From CAVWDU01 sp963753815 (GTDB taxonomy: Bacteria; Pseudomonadota; Gammaproteobacteria; Pseudomonadales; Halieaceae): a stretch of DNA of 64,000 bases. Each line of letters starts with the position of its first letter. The stretch's first letter is position 1. A program made the translations under genes and the position numbers. Of the stretch, positions 1 to 9,117 are shown in pieces. The notes under the pieces are model-generated. The model was not told the DNA's origin, did no database searches, and worked only from the letters and a program-made list of their open reading frames with translations. The stretch spans positions 62,001-126,000 of the forward strand of contig CAVWDU010000004.1 in NCBI GenBank assembly GCA_963753815.1, written 5' to 3'.

Positions 1-359
1 GTTTTTGCATCATTTATAAAGACGATTTCAACCGGGTCCTCGACCAGTACCCGAATATCGGACGCAAGCTGGTTCGCAACCTCGCACAACGGGTGCGCAA
101 ACTCACGGCGGATGTCAAGAGCCTGGCGCTGCAGGATGTCTACGGTCGGGTTGCCAACGTGTTGATGGATCTGTCCGAGGAGCGGGGTGACGGCACGCTC
201 TACATTCCCGAGAAACTGACCCAGCAGGACATCGCCGACCGGGTGGGCGCATCGCGGGAGATGGTGGCCCGTATTCTCAAGGACCTCACCATCGGCGAAT
301 ATATTCGCTTCGAAGGCCGCCACATCATCATCAATACCCGGTTGCCTGCCAAGTATTGA
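1..359 (+). CDS. Crp/Fnr-family transcriptional regulator, C-terminal part (5' end outside window)
   Basis: The frame is open from base 3 and ends in TGA at 357-359, so only the last ~118 residues are present. What remains is the end of the dimerisation helix (residues like RKLVRNLAQRVRKL) followed by a winged helix-turn-helix of the Crp type: LTQQDIADRVGASREMVARI is the recognition region, followed by a wing containing RFEGRHIIIN. In this family the missing N-terminal half is a cyclic-nucleotide-binding-like beta-roll that senses cAMP, an Fe-S cluster, haem or another signal. The ligand cannot be judged here. The gene converges on xseA. Family assignment is firm; the subfamily is unknown. 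Confidence 0.9.
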   Translation, partial: FCIIYKDDFNRVLDQYPNIGRKLVRNLAQRVRKLTADVKSLALQDVYGRVANVLMDLSEERGDGTLYIPEKLTQQDIADRVGASREMVARILKDLTIGEYIRFEGRHIIINTRLPAKY

Positions 360-519
360 TACGGCGGTGGTTGCCGCTGTAGCCATACAGGCGCCTGCAG
401 CGGTTCATGCTTTGCTTCAAACCGTCCCGCAATCTCTCAGGCTTTGGTGGCTGGCTCTGCGTCGTGCATGAGCCGTCGCAGTAACGCCCACAACGTGTCG
501 TATACAACGACACTCTCCG

Positions 520-564
520 CCCCCCCCCCCCGCAGCCCCGCAGCCCCGCAGCCCCGCAGCCCCG
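520..564. repeat. Poly-C tract followed by 4 copies of an 8-bp tandem repeat
   Basis: Twelve consecutive C residues (520-531) run into four exact tandem copies of CAGCCCCG (533-564). The tract lies in the 380-bp gap between the Crp/Fnr gene and the small ORF at 739. No gene of convincing codon use crosses it. Such tracts are prone to slippage in copy number and in sequencing. No known regulatory element is recognised. Confidence 0.85.
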
Positions 565-738
565 AATCGCGTCTACCGCTGGAGCCGGCGCCACGCGTGC
601 GATAGGGAGGTGTCAACCGGCGGGAGGTTGTAATTATGCGGATGGTGGACGCGAAATAGTCACCGTATTCATGACCCCCGCCCCGTACCGTCCTGCTACT
701 CTGGTCGCCGGTATCAAGATCGAAGAGAGGGGTGGGCC

Positions 739-840
739 ATGTCGGAAAAAATGACCCCGGATGAACGTGTCTTACTGGGCACGGCGTCTGTCGCGCTCCT
801 GCTGTCGATCGGGTTGGGTATCGCGATCGTCGTTGGTTGA
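739..840 (+). CDS. Possible small single-pass membrane peptide (33 aa)
   Basis: ATG at 739 is preceded by a purine-rich Shine-Dalgarno-like stretch (AGAGGGG, 725-731). The 33-codon frame ends in TGA at 838-840. The peptide has a charged N-terminus (MSEKMTPDERV) followed by a hydrophobic helix (LLGTASVALLLSIGLGIAIV), the look of a small inner-membrane protein. It stands alone between convergent genes and has no recognised family. The good ribosome-binding site and clean transmembrane pattern argue for a real gene; the short length means chance cannot be excluded. Confidence 0.45.
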   Translation: MSEKMTPDERVLLGTASVALLLSIGLGIAIVVG

Positions 841-994
841 GGACAGTCCCCCGGGCCGTCCCTGATAGTTCTCTCGGCAGTTTTTCGGCAGGCACCTTTT
901 TCAGGGTTCTGTTTTCAGGGTGATGTTTGCGACGTGCAGCACGGTACCCGCTATCCTGAGCAGGCCAGGCGAGACTCTGACGCAATGCTTGGTC

Positions 995-2413
995 TTATTC
1001 GGCTTTGTGCACGGTGTTGACGGTCAGATCGAGGCTGCCACGGGCCAGCCTTGCCTGCACCCGGTCGCCGCTCTGCAACTGGTCTGAGTCCTGTATTACC
1101 CCCAGTTCACCATGGGATACGATGGCATAGCCGCGCTCCAGTACTCGCAGCGGACTCAGCGATCCCAACACCCGGTCGAGCTGCGTCAGCCGGGCCCGGG
1201 CTCCCACGAGGCGATTGCCGATAGCTTGCTGCAGCCGCTGTTCAAGATCGCGGTAGCGGCGGTCGAGCTGTTGGACGCGCAGTCCCGGCGCATGTGTTTT
1301 CAGCTGGCGCTCCAGCAGCGCCAGGTGCTGACGCTGCTGGCGCAAACGCCCCTGCTGGGACCTGTGCAGGCGCTGTTCGAGATCGTCCAGGCGCTGAGCG
1401 CGCTCACGCAGCTGGAAGCCCGGGTGCTTGAGGCGTTTGCGCAACTGAATGATCCCGGTATTCAGGATAGACAGCCTGGCCAGAATCCGTCTCTGCAGCA
1501 TGGTCTCCAGCGCAACGAGGCGTCGTTTCGTCTCCTCCTGGTCGGGGCTGAGTAATTCAGCCGCCGCCGATGGCGTCGGCGCACGCTGGTCAGCCACCAT
1601 ATCGGCGATGGTAAAGTCCACCTCGTGTCCTACCGCACTCACTATCGGTAACTCGCTTGCGGCGATTGCCCGGGCAACCACTTCCTCGTTGAAGGCCCAC
1701 AGGTCTTCCAGTGAACCGCCGCCGCGGGTCACCAGCAGGGCATCAAGCGGGATTTTCCCGTCACGATGCCACCGGTTGGCCTGGGCGATAGCCGCACTGA
1801 TCTGCTCTCCTGCCGCGTCTCCCTGCACCGCCACAGGCAGGATGTCGATCGCGATCGAGGGGCAGCGGCGTGCCAGCACCGTCAGCACGTCGTGGATGGC
1901 TGCGCCTCGCGCTGAGGTGATTATGCCCAGCCGCCGGATCGTTGGTGGTAGCGGCTGCTTGCGCTCCGGTGCGAACAAGCCTTCGGCGAGGAGCTTTGCC
2001 TTCAACGCCTCGAACCTGGCCTGGAGAGCCCCCGCGCCGGCGGCCTCCAGGTGCTCGATCACGAGCTGGAATTCCCCGCGGGCCTCGTAGAGTGTCACCC
2101 GGCATCGCAGCCTGACGGCATCGCCGTTGGCCGGACGCTGTCGGACCCGCTGGTTACGGTTGCGGAACATGGCGCAGCGAACCTGCGCCCCGCCGTCCTT
2201 CAGGGAGAAATACCAGTGGCCGGAGGCCGCTGCCATGAAATTGGAAACTTCGCCCTCCACCCGGACAAAGCCAAAATGCCCTTCCAGGAGCTGGCGTGCC
2301 TGCCGGTTGAGCTGGCTGACGGATAACACCGGTATCGGGGCGGCTGGTTCGGGGTTTTGGAGCCGGGACAAGCGGATGTTTACCCATGCGCGCGAGACGC
2401 CGTATAATGGCAT
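995..2413 (-). CDS. xseA: Exodeoxyribonuclease VII large subunit
   Basis: Large subunit of exonuclease VII, which with XseB degrades single-stranded DNA to oligonucleotides in the cytoplasm. The N-terminal OB-fold is clear (FVRVEGEVSNF, then SGHWYFSLKDGGAQVRCAMF), followed by the catalytic domain (LGIITSARGAAIHDVL, LLVTRGGGSLEDLWAFNEE, VGHEVDFTIADMVAD) and the long C-terminal coiled coil. The ATG at 2413 gives 472 aa, about 20 residues longer at the N-terminus than the E. coli protein. An in-frame TTG at 2371 would give 458 aa, close to the usual size. The guaB -10 element lies just inside the ATG start, which makes the shorter start attractive. It is divergent from guaB, as in E. coli. Confidence 0.95.
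   Translation of the reverse strand: MPLYGVSRAWVNIRLSRLQNPEPAAPIPVLSVSQLNRQARQLLEGHFGFVRVEGEVSNFMAAASGHWYFSLKDGGAQVRCAMFRNRNQRVRQRPANGDAVRLRCRVTLYEARGEFQLVIEHLEAAGAGALQARFEALKAKLLAEGLFAPERKQPLPPTIRRLGIITSARGAAIHDVLTVLARRCPSIAIDILPVAVQGDAAGEQISAAIAQANRWHRDGKIPLDALLVTRGGGSLEDLWAFNEEVVARAIAASELPIVSAVGHEVDFTIADMVADQRAPTPSAAAELLSPDQEETKRRLVALETMLQRRILARLSILNTGIIQLRKRLKHPGFQLRERAQRLDDLEQRLHRSQQGRLRQQRQHLALLERQLKTHAPGLRVQQLDRRYRDLEQRLQQAIGNRLVGARARLTQLDRVLGSLSPLRVLERGYAIVSHGELGVIQDSDQLQSGDRVQARLARGSLDLTVNTVHKAE
2379..2408 (+). promoter_or_regulatory. Predicted sigma70 promoter of guaB
   Basis: TTTACC (2379-2384), an 18-bp spacer and a perfect TATAAT (2403-2408) lie about 60 bp upstream of the guaB start. 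The -10 sits within the first codons of xseA if the ATG at 2413 is used. This placement suggests guaBA transcription crosses the xseA start region. Confidence 0.6.
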
Positions 2414-2468
2414 GTTTAGCTTTTAGTCGCCAGCGGCGGCCCCAATGCCACCAGGAGTCCATGCCCAG

Positions 2469-3938
2469 ATGTTGCGTATTGCCGAGGAAGCCTTCACCTT
2501 CGACGATGTCCTGCTGCTGCCGGGGTATTCGGAGGTCGTAGCAACCGATGTGGACCTCAGGACCCGTCTGACGCGGGAAATCAGCCTGAACATCCCACTG
2601 GTCTCCGCCGCCATGGACACGGTTACCGAGTCGGGGCTCGCGATTGCCATGGCCCAGGAGGGCGGCATTGGCATCATTCACAAGAGCATGGGCGTCAGGG
2701 AGCAGGCGGAGCAGGTGCGGCGCGTCAAGAAATTCGAGAGCGGCGTGGTCAAGGACCCGATCACGATCCAGCAGGACGCCACGGTGGCAGAGCTGATCCA
2801 GCTGACCAGTGCGCACGGGATTTCGGGAGTGCCTGTATTGAAAGGGGATGATCTCGTGGGAATCGTTACCCGGCGCGACCTGCGGTTCGAATCCGACCTC
2901 CAGAAGCTTGTCTCCACCATCATGACACCCCGCGAGAAGCTGGTGACCGTCAGGGAGGGCGCCAGTTCGGAGGAAGTGCAGCGGTTGCTGCACCAGCACC
3001 GTATCGAGAAGATTCTGGTGGTTAACGATGCCTTCGACCTGCGGGGAATGATTACCGTCAAGGACTTCGACAAGGCCGAAAGCTTCCCCCACGCCTGTAA
3101 GGATTCGCAGGGGCAGTTGCGAGCAGGTGCATCAGTGGGCACCAGTGTCGATACCGACGAGCGTGTCGCTGCGCTGGTCAAAGCCGGGGTGGACGTCCTG
3201 GTGGTAGATACCGCCCACGGGCATTCGCGCAACGTGATCGACCGGGTACGCTGGATCAAGGCGACTTATCCCGATATACAGGTCATCGCCGGTAACGTAG
3301 CCACCGCCGCTGCCGCGATCGCCCTCGTGGAGGCCGGCGCCGATGGTGTCAAAGTGGGAATCGGCCCGGGTTCGATCTGCACCACTCGCGTGGTGACAGG
3401 CATCGGCGTGCCGCAGATCAGCGCCGTGGCCAATGTCTGCGCTGCCCTCGCTCAACACGGAGTACCGGTGATTGCCGACGGCGGCATCCGCTTTTCCGGC
3501 GATCTCGCCAAGGCGATCGTCGCCGGGGCCCACTCGGTGATGATGGGCAGTATGTTTGCCGGTACGGAAGAGGCTCCCGGCGAGGTGGAGCTCTATCAGG
3601 GCCGCACGTACAAGTCGTATCGGGGGATGGGCTCCCTCGGGGCGATGTCCCGCAACGAGGGTTCCTCGGACCGCTACTTCCAGGATGCGAGCAAAGGCAC
3701 CGAGAAGCTGGTGCCGGAAGGGATCGAGGGCCGCGTCCCCTACAAGGGCCCGGTGTCGGCGATCGTGCATCAGCTGATGGGAGGGTTGCGCTCCGCGATG
3801 GGCTACACCGGCAGCGTGGATATCGAGACGATGCGGTCCAAGCCGGAGTTCGTCCGGGTCACCGCGGCGGGGATGTCGGAAAGCCATGTTCACGACGTGT
3901 CGATCACCAAGGAAGCGCCGAACTACCCGGTGCGCTGA
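2469..3938 (+). CDS. guaB: Inosine-5'-monophosphate dehydrogenase
   Basis: Oxidises IMP to XMP with NAD+, the first committed step of GMP synthesis. The TIM-barrel begins at once (MLRIAEEAFTFDDVLLLPGY), two CBS domains interrupt it at roughly residues 90-205, and the catalytic loop GPGSICTTRV places the active-site cysteine at residue 304. The flap and C-terminus (YRGMGSLGAM, VPYKGPV, GLRSAMGYTG) are intact. The ATG at 2469 is chosen over an in-frame ATG at 2445 because it matches the E. coli N-terminus and gives 489 aa (E. coli 488). guaA follows after 146 bp, the standard guaBA pairing. Confidence 0.98.
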   Translation: MLRIAEEAFTFDDVLLLPGYSEVVATDVDLRTRLTREISLNIPLVSAAMDTVTESGLAIAMAQEGGIGIIHKSMGVREQAEQVRRVKKFESGVVKDPITIQQDATVAELIQLTSAHGISGVPVLKGDDLVGIVTRRDLRFESDLQKLVSTIMTPREKLVTVREGASSEEVQRLLHQHRIEKILVVNDAFDLRGMITVKDFDKAESFPHACKDSQGQLRAGASVGTSVDTDERVAALVKAGVDVLVVDTAHGHSRNVIDRVRWIKATYPDIQVIAGNVATAAAAIALVEAGADGVKVGIGPGSICTTRVVTGIGVPQISAVANVCAALAQHGVPVIADGGIRFSGDLAKAIVAGAHSVMMGSMFAGTEEAPGEVELYQGRTYKSYRGMGSLGAMSRNEGSSDRYFQDASKGTEKLVPEGIEGRVPYKGPVSAIVHQLMGGLRSAMGYTGSVDIETMRSKPEFVRVTAAGMSESHVHDVSITKEAPNYPVR

Positions 3939-4084
3939 CCAACTCAACTGCAACGACGCGCTGCATCCTGTGTTCCATGCGACACACTGAACCGCACCAT
4001 GGGCGCCGGGCCTGTGCCGCTCCGTGTGCTTTTCTGCAGCCAGCGGGGACAGGCACAGCTGAAGACCATTTCCTGGAACAATCC

Positions 4085-5662
4085 ATGACCTTAGATATTC
4101 ATGCCCAGAAGATACTCATCCTCGATTTCGGCTCCCAATACACCCAGCTGATCGCTCGCCGCGTCCGCGAGGTCGGTGTCTACAGCGAGATTCGCGGCTG
4201 GGACATGAGCGAGTCCGAGATACGGGAGTTCGACCCGCGCGGCGTCATCCTCTCTGGTGGTCCCGAGTCGGTGCCGACAATGGATTCCCCCCGAGCCCCG
4301 GCCTGCGTGTTCGAACTCGGTGTGCCGGTGCTGGGCATCTGTTACGGCATGCAGACCATGGCCGCACAATTTGGCGGCGAGGTGGCGGGTTCGGACGTGA
4401 GTGAGTTCGGTTACGCCCAGATCCGCCAGGTCGGCAACGGCGGCCTGTTACACGATATTCGTGATCACATCGACCACGAAGGGCGCGGCCTGCTGGATGT
4501 GTGGATGAGTCACGGCGACAAGGTGGTGGTCCTTCCCGAGAGCTTCGAACTGATCGCCGAGACCGACAGTTGCCCGATCGCGGGTATGGCCCACCGCGAA
4601 AAACCGTTCTATGGCATCCAGTTTCATCCGGAGGTGACGCACACCCTGCAGGGCAAGCGTATCGTCGAGCACTTCGTACTGGAGCAGTGTGGCTGCGAGG
4701 TGTTGTGGACCCCGGCGAACATCGTCGAGGATGCGGTCGCCCGTGTGCGCGATACCGTGGGGGATGACAAGGTTCTGCTGGGCCTCTCGGGTGGCGTGGA
4801 TTCCTCGGTGGTCGCCGCGTTGCTGCACCGCGCCATCGGTGAACAACTCACCTGTGTGTTCGTCGACAACGGCCTGCTGCGTCTCAACGAGGGCGACCAG
4901 GTCATGGATATGTTCGCCCGCAACATGGGTGTGCGGGTGATCCGCGTCGATGCCGAGGCCCTGTTTCTTGGCAAGCTCGAAGGCGTGGCGGACCCGGAGC
5001 AGAAGCGTAAGATTATCGGCAATACCTTCATCGAGGTATTCGACGACGAGGCGGCCAGGCTCAAAGACGTCAACTGGCTGGCACAGGGCACCATCTACCC
5101 CGATGTGATCGAGTCCGCGGGTGCCAAGACGGGCAAGGCTCACGTGATCAAGTCCCACCACAACGTCGGGGGGCTGCCGGAAGACATGAACCTTGAACTG
5201 GTGGAGCCCTTGCGGGAACTGTTCAAGGACGAGGTGCGCCAGATCGGTCTCGAGCTGGGCCTGCCGCGCGATATGGTCTACCGCCACCCGTTCCCCGGGC
5301 CCGGCCTGGGCGTGCGCATTCTCGGTGAGGTGAAAAAGACCTACGCCGACCTGCTGCGCCAGGCGGACGACATCTTTATCACCGAGCTGCGACGGGAGGG
5401 TTGGTACGAGAAAACCAGCCAGGCCTTCGCGGTCTTCCTGCCGGTGAAATCAGTGGGGGTCGTGGGCGACGGCCGGCGCTACGAATACGTCATTGCCCTG
5501 CGGGCGGTGGAAACGGTGGATTTCATGACCGCGCGCTGGGCGCACCTGCCCTACGAGCTGCTGGAACGGGTGTCTAACCGGATCATCAACGAAATCAGCG
5601 GTGTGTCGCGCGTGACCTACGATGTGAGCAGCAAGCCACCCGCGACCATTGAGTGGGAGTAG
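4085..5662 (+). CDS. guaA: GMP synthase (glutamine-hydrolysing)
   Basis: Converts XMP to GMP using ATP and glutamine. The N-terminal class I amidotransferase domain has the nucleophile Cys86 in GICYGMQ and the His/Glu pair in FHPEV. The ATP-pyrophosphatase P-loop SGGVDSS follows, then the C-terminal dimerisation domain (KPPATIEWE at the end). ATG 4085 gives 525 aa, the same as the E. coli enzyme. An in-frame ATG at 3977 would add 36 low-quality residues. It lies downstream of guaB on the same strand and is probably co-transcribed. Confidence 0.98.
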   Translation: MTLDIHAQKILILDFGSQYTQLIARRVREVGVYSEIRGWDMSESEIREFDPRGVILSGGPESVPTMDSPRAPACVFELGVPVLGICYGMQTMAAQFGGEVAGSDVSEFGYAQIRQVGNGGLLHDIRDHIDHEGRGLLDVWMSHGDKVVVLPESFELIAETDSCPIAGMAHREKPFYGIQFHPEVTHTLQGKRIVEHFVLEQCGCEVLWTPANIVEDAVARVRDTVGDDKVLLGLSGGVDSSVVAALLHRAIGEQLTCVFVDNGLLRLNEGDQVMDMFARNMGVRVIRVDAEALFLGKLEGVADPEQKRKIIGNTFIEVFDDEAARLKDVNWLAQGTIYPDVIESAGAKTGKAHVIKSHHNVGGLPEDMNLELVEPLRELFKDEVRQIGLELGLPRDMVYRHPFPGPGLGVRILGEVKKTYADLLRQADDIFITELRREGWYEKTSQAFAVFLPVKSVGVVGDGRRYEYVIALRAVETVDFMTARWAHLPYELLERVSNRIINEISGVSRVTYDVSSKPPATIEWE

Positions 5663-5786
5663 TTCTGGCGTGGCTCGGTCAGGGGTTTGTTGTACGGCGC
5701 AGTAGCGTTTGCTGAGGCCGGTCATGCGGGTCTCGTTCACTATTGTTAAGGCCGCCCTCGGGGCGCCGTCAAGAGAACGCGATAGT

Positions 5787-6585
5787 TCAGATGAGACTGT
5801 AACCGAACCGTTCCATCAGTGCCGGGTCAAGATAACGATTAATAATTTCAACGGAGTCGCCGGTAATGACTCTTTCCAGCGCTCATTGGCGTAGTAATCC
5901 TGATAGTAGTGACTGTCTTTGCTTTCGTACTTGGTCGATTCGTCGAAATTGATGAACGTGTCCGAGCTGTATTCAAGACCAAAAGTCTGGCTGATTTCGC
6001 AATCACACCCGGCGGATTATCCAGAATTTCTTCTGCCGTCAGGTTGATAACATCGAGTTCTGACAGCTGCAGGTAGGCCTGGTTTTTTATATTCCATAGC
6101 TGTATCGGGTTGTATGGGCCGCCCTCGAGGTTCTCCCTGCCTACCTGGCTACAAGGCAATTCGAGAAATGCATTGAAGTCAGGTCGCGCGTGCTTTGGTT
6201 CGTAGTCCTGGTGATACGGTCGCTTGTAGAATGATACAAGCCAGGCGTAGGGGTTCTTGGTGATGGTCAGGAATCCGACATCACGTTTTTTCACCAGCGA
6301 ATAGCGCAGCAGCTCGTCAGCGGACTTTACTTTGGCGTGTTTCCAGCCGAGGTTTTGGCTGAACGTCAGCTGAAAGTAGAGGTCGCGCATCCTGTTCTTG
6401 GCCGGCAGGCGTGTCTGTATCTGCCGCATGCGCCGGGGCACCACGCCAGGAATTTCGTCCACGTCGAGATTCAGTCGTATGATCTCGCCAAGATAGTTGG
6501 TGTTGGTATTCCGCTCTCCGTAAATTTTGACGTACTTCAACCGTGGGATCTCCCCCGCCGCACTGGTTGCAGGCCAACGGCGCAA
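5787..6585 (-). pseudogene. Sulfotransferase-like gene broken by two frameshifts
   Basis: Read on the minus strand, the protein starts with a phosphosulfate-binding-type loop (KYVKIYGERNTNTNYL) and continues through KKRDVGFLTITKNPYAW and SFYKRPYHQDY to EEILDNP. Near 5996-6003 the frame shifts to one encoding SQTFGLEYSSDTFINFDEST and HYYQDYYANE. Near 5876-5888 it shifts again to the family-like C-terminus INRYLDPALMERFGYSLI with a stop at 5787-5789. Both shifts are net losses of one base. The three pieces together make ~250 residues, a normal size for the family. No ATG lies close to the conserved start, so the 5' boundary is approximate. Degraded gene or indel errors; the family call is good. 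Confidence 0.75.
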
Positions 6586-7101
6586 TCTTAGGTAGTTTGG
6601 GCGTTCCGCGCAATTGGGACATCCTCAAGTTGCGTTGTGGCGCACAACCGTGCGTGCCGCATGTAAGCGACGTGCACGTAGCGGCCATGACGGCTGCACC
6701 GTCAGCGTCTTCCTGACCACAGGCGACCCGGCCTGACAACGTCGTCATCACCGTCAGGATCACACTGACAGCAATGCGTATCCGTAACATCAGCTAGCTC
6801 TCGCTAAACATGCGAATGATTGGCTGTGAACTATGCAGGATGTCTGGAGTCGGGCCACATGCAGGCGAATTGGGCTGCGTGGAGCCAGTCGCAGCGCTGA
6901 CTGCCAGAATAAAGCCGTGGATAGGCCGCGTTCCCCGGCTTGTTCACGTCCACAGAAGAGACAATGCTGGTCGGTTGGCTGCGCCGCTGTGGGGTATATG
7001 CGCGACGGACGCGTGGCGATCGGGGAACCGGTTGGGTGGGCTTGCCAACCCCGAATCGAGCTGGTCCGTAACCGGGTGACGGCTAAGCTGACAATGCAAG
7101 C
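6586..7101. other. Intergenic region, no convincing gene
   Basis: About 500 bp between the broken sulfotransferase gene and the GDSL esterase. On the minus strand a frame beginning at 6790 (MLRIRIAVSVILTVMTTLSG) opens with a signal-peptide-like stretch and a weak purine-rich ribosome-binding site, but downstream it runs antiparallel in composition to any known family and overlaps the sulfotransferase remnant. It may be the 5' end of a lost secreted-protein gene. Nothing else is recognisable. Confidence 0.4.
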
Positions 7102-8235
7102 TCAATCATCGTCATCGTCATCGTCATCGTCATGACTGTCGCTAAACGAGCCGAGGACCCTGAACGCGCGCCTCGAAAGAATCTTGTGCAATTCGGTCGT
7201 CGGGTGTTGTTCGTCCCATAGCCTGGTACGCAAATCCTGGTCAAAGTCCGGCGGCATGGTGGGGTCGCAGGGCGGGTTGGGGAAAAGCGGCGGCAGCAGG
7301 CAGCCACTCGCCGGGCCGGCATCCTTGCGTCCGGGGCGGAAAAGCTTGAGTTTGAACAGGGTGAACGCGTCCAGTAGTTCGATGTCCCGGCCGATTGAAT
7401 CCCCCCGACGATTCAGTCGCCTCACTGCGCGGGCGAGTTTCCGGTTGTGTATCAGTGATTGAGAGCGAAGTGTGTCCCGGACGTCCGGGTCCACGAACGC
7501 CGCCAGTTCCGGGGCCGTCAGCGGTGCATCGCCAAGGTCCGGGAGGTTCACGACAAGAAACTTCCGTGCGCCCAGGGCGGTCAGGTTTTCGATTGCCGCG
7601 CGGATATCAGCAACTGCGTCCGACGGCGAGTCCGGCGGCAGGATCGGGCCAAAAATGGAGCCGCCTGCGAGTGGGCCAAAAATGGCATTAAAGGCGGGAA
7701 ACAGGTAATTGTTGGCCCCGGACCAGACCACATAGAGCGTCTCCGGGTCGGCGGCGAAGCCGCGCAGTTCGCCGGCGAACAGCCCCACCTGTGTCAGGAG
7801 GCCAGGGACGATTCCTGTGGGTGTCTGGGCGTCCTGGGTACCGGAGCCGCCGAAGGCGTAGGAGCAACTGAGGCCGGACAAAGGGCAGGTGGTCGCGCCG
7901 CCGCTCCCGGCAACGATACCGATGGAGGGGGCCAGAGCGAAGCCGTCAGCAGGTGCCGGGGGTGATAACCTCCCCGCGAGGTAGTCGACCCAGACCGGAC
8001 CGTTGGAGAAGCGGCCTTCATTATAGTGCGACGGGAAGGGCACTGGCACTGGCGAGGTTTGGCTGCTGGCTATCAGAGAATTGCCGGTGTCGGAGAGGCT
8101 ATCCCCGAAAACGATGATCGTATCGGGCAGATCGTCATGGGTGGAGGCTGTTGCCTGGCCAGGTATTACCAGCCCTAGCGCGAGCAGCAGAATCGCGATT
8201 GGCCCCCAGTAATTGAAATCCATTCTCGTCTTCAT
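7102..8235 (-). CDS. Secreted GDSL-family esterase/lipase with poly-aspartate tail
   Basis: SGNH-fold hydrolase, probably exported and acting on ester substrates. Block I is IIVFGDSLSDTGN (nucleophile Ser in GDS), and block V is LWDEQHPT with the Asp and His of the triad near the C-terminus. The N-terminus (MKTRMDFNYWG, then LLLALGLVIPGQATAS) is a signal peptide. ATG 8235 is chosen because AGGAG lies 6 bp upstream; a longer frame to 8298 adds nothing conserved. The protein ends in SDSH followed by nine aspartates encoded by a hexanucleotide repeat, which is unusual for the family. It stands alone between a sulfotransferase remnant and a LuxR-type regulator. Confidence 0.92.
   Translation of the reverse strand: MKTRMDFNYWGPIAILLLALGLVIPGQATASTHDDLPDTIIVFGDSLSDTGNSLIASSQTSPVPVPFPSHYNEGRFSNGPVWVDYLAGRLSPPAPADGFALAPSIGIVAGSGGATTCPLSGLSCSYAFGGSGTQDAQTPTGIVPGLLTQVGLFAGELRGFAADPETLYVVWSGANNYLFPAFNAIFGPLAGGSIFGPILPPDSPSDAVADIRAAIENLTALGARKFLVVNLPDLGDAPLTAPELAAFVDPDVRDTLRSQSLIHNRKLARAVRRLNRRGDSIGRDIELLDAFTLFKLKLFRPGRKDAGPASGCLLPPLFPNPPCDPTMPPDFDQDLRTRLWDEQHPTTELHKILSRRAFRVLGSFSDSHDDDDDDDDD
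7105..7131. repeat. ATC/GTC microsatellite encoding the Asp9 tail
   Basis: On the plus strand, ATC followed by four exact copies of ATCGTC gives nine Asp codons (GAT/GAC alternating) directly before the TGA stop of the GDSL esterase. The alternation makes a 6-bp repeat, so copy-number slippage would change the tail length in steps of two residues without shifting frame. Confidence 0.9.
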
Positions 8236-8613
8236 ACATCGCTCCTGTATGAAGGACGCGATCAGCGTAGCCGGTTCAAACAGTGTCTTCCATGGCATGG
8301 CGATATCCCTTTGTTTCAGCCGGTCTCCCTCGTGGGGGCCGAGCCGGTGGCGCGTTTGACTTCAGCTGTTGTGATCCGCGCAGACAGGCCGTGTGCACGA
8401 ACACTTGAGCCGCCCACAACAGAGCATAGTATGGGTGCCAGGCGATTGACAGGCAGTGAAGATAAAAAACGACGTCATTTCTGTATTCTCGTCCCTGGTT
8501 TCCGATCTCTTTGCCAGCGCTGGCTTGACTCCCGTCGGAGGCGTTCAGGCTGTCGCAGGTGTGCTTCGGTGTGCTCCGATGACCCGTCGTGCACAGCCGT
8601 GGCGCAGGATTAC
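8236..8613. other. Intergenic region, no gene seen
   Basis: About 380 bp between the start of the GDSL esterase and the stop of the LuxR-type regulator, both on the minus strand. Open frames here have no family resemblance. It presumably carries the promoter of the esterase and the end of the regulator transcript, but no clear -35/-10 pair or terminator with a T-run was found. Confidence 0.4.
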
Positions 8614-9117
8614 TCAGCTGGCACCGGGGGCGATGAAGTCCTCCAGGAACCATGCGGCGAGAGCGTGGCGGCCTTCGAGCCCGGATTTTCCGTAGATGCG
8701 CGATGCCTGCTGACGCACGGTCTTTTCCCGGGTTTCACGTACGGTGGCAATTTCCTTGAAGCTGAGGCCCTTGAGCATCAGCATGGCGACCTGCTGCTCG
8801 CTCCGGGTGAGCTGCCAGTCCGTAAACTGCCGTTGTATGGTCTCACCATAGTGCCTGCGCTCGCTACGCATTTCTTCGGTGATGTCGCTGAGCTGCTGGT
8901 CTGCCGCTGACAGCGTGTGTGCCAGTTGCTTCATCTCGCGGGTCCGCTGCCGCATTTCCCAGAGGATGTAGACGAAGCCCGCTGCGGCGGCAATGACAAT
9001 CAGCGATTCTTCTATGATATGTGCTCTTGGGACGCCCAGCCTGATATCATGCAGGACGTCGAGAAAATTCAGTGCCGTGATGGTGGCGAGTACCGCGGCT
9101 ATCAGTGAATCTTTCAT
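8614..9117 (-). CDS. Membrane-anchored LuxR-type transcriptional regulator
   Basis: Two hydrophobic helices at the N-terminus (about residues 5-20 and 35-53) are followed by a charged heptad-like stretch suggesting a coiled coil (MRQRTREMKQLAHTLS), then a LuxR/GerE helix-turn-helix: LTRSEQQVAMLMLKGLSFKE and VRQQASRIYGKSGLEGRHAL. There is no receiver or ligand-binding domain, so this looks like a one-component regulator held at the inner membrane. Start choice is uncertain: ATG 9117 has no clear ribosome-binding site, while TTG 9138 has a weak GGAC seven bases upstream. It is divergent from the RND efflux operon across ~145 bp and may control it. Confidence 0.8.
   Translation of the reverse strand: MKDSLIAAVLATITALNFLDVLHDIRLGVPRAHIIEESLIVIAAAAGFVYILWEMRQRTREMKQLAHTLSAADQQLSDITEEMRSERRHYGETIQRQFTDWQLTRSEQQVAMLMLKGLSFKEIATVRETREKTVRQQASRIYGKSGLEGRHALAAWFLEDFIAPGAS

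Noticed and set aside
520..564. Tandem CAGCCCCG repeat as a CRISPR array
   Set aside because: Unit is 8 bp with no spacers; a simple tandem repeat.
6317..6790. Minus-strand frame with a signal-peptide-like start (MLRIRIAVSVILTVMTTLSG)
   Set aside because: It overlaps the sulfotransferase remnant, lacks any family resemblance past the start and has several Cys/Gly-rich low-quality stretches; kept only as a remark in the intergenic entry.
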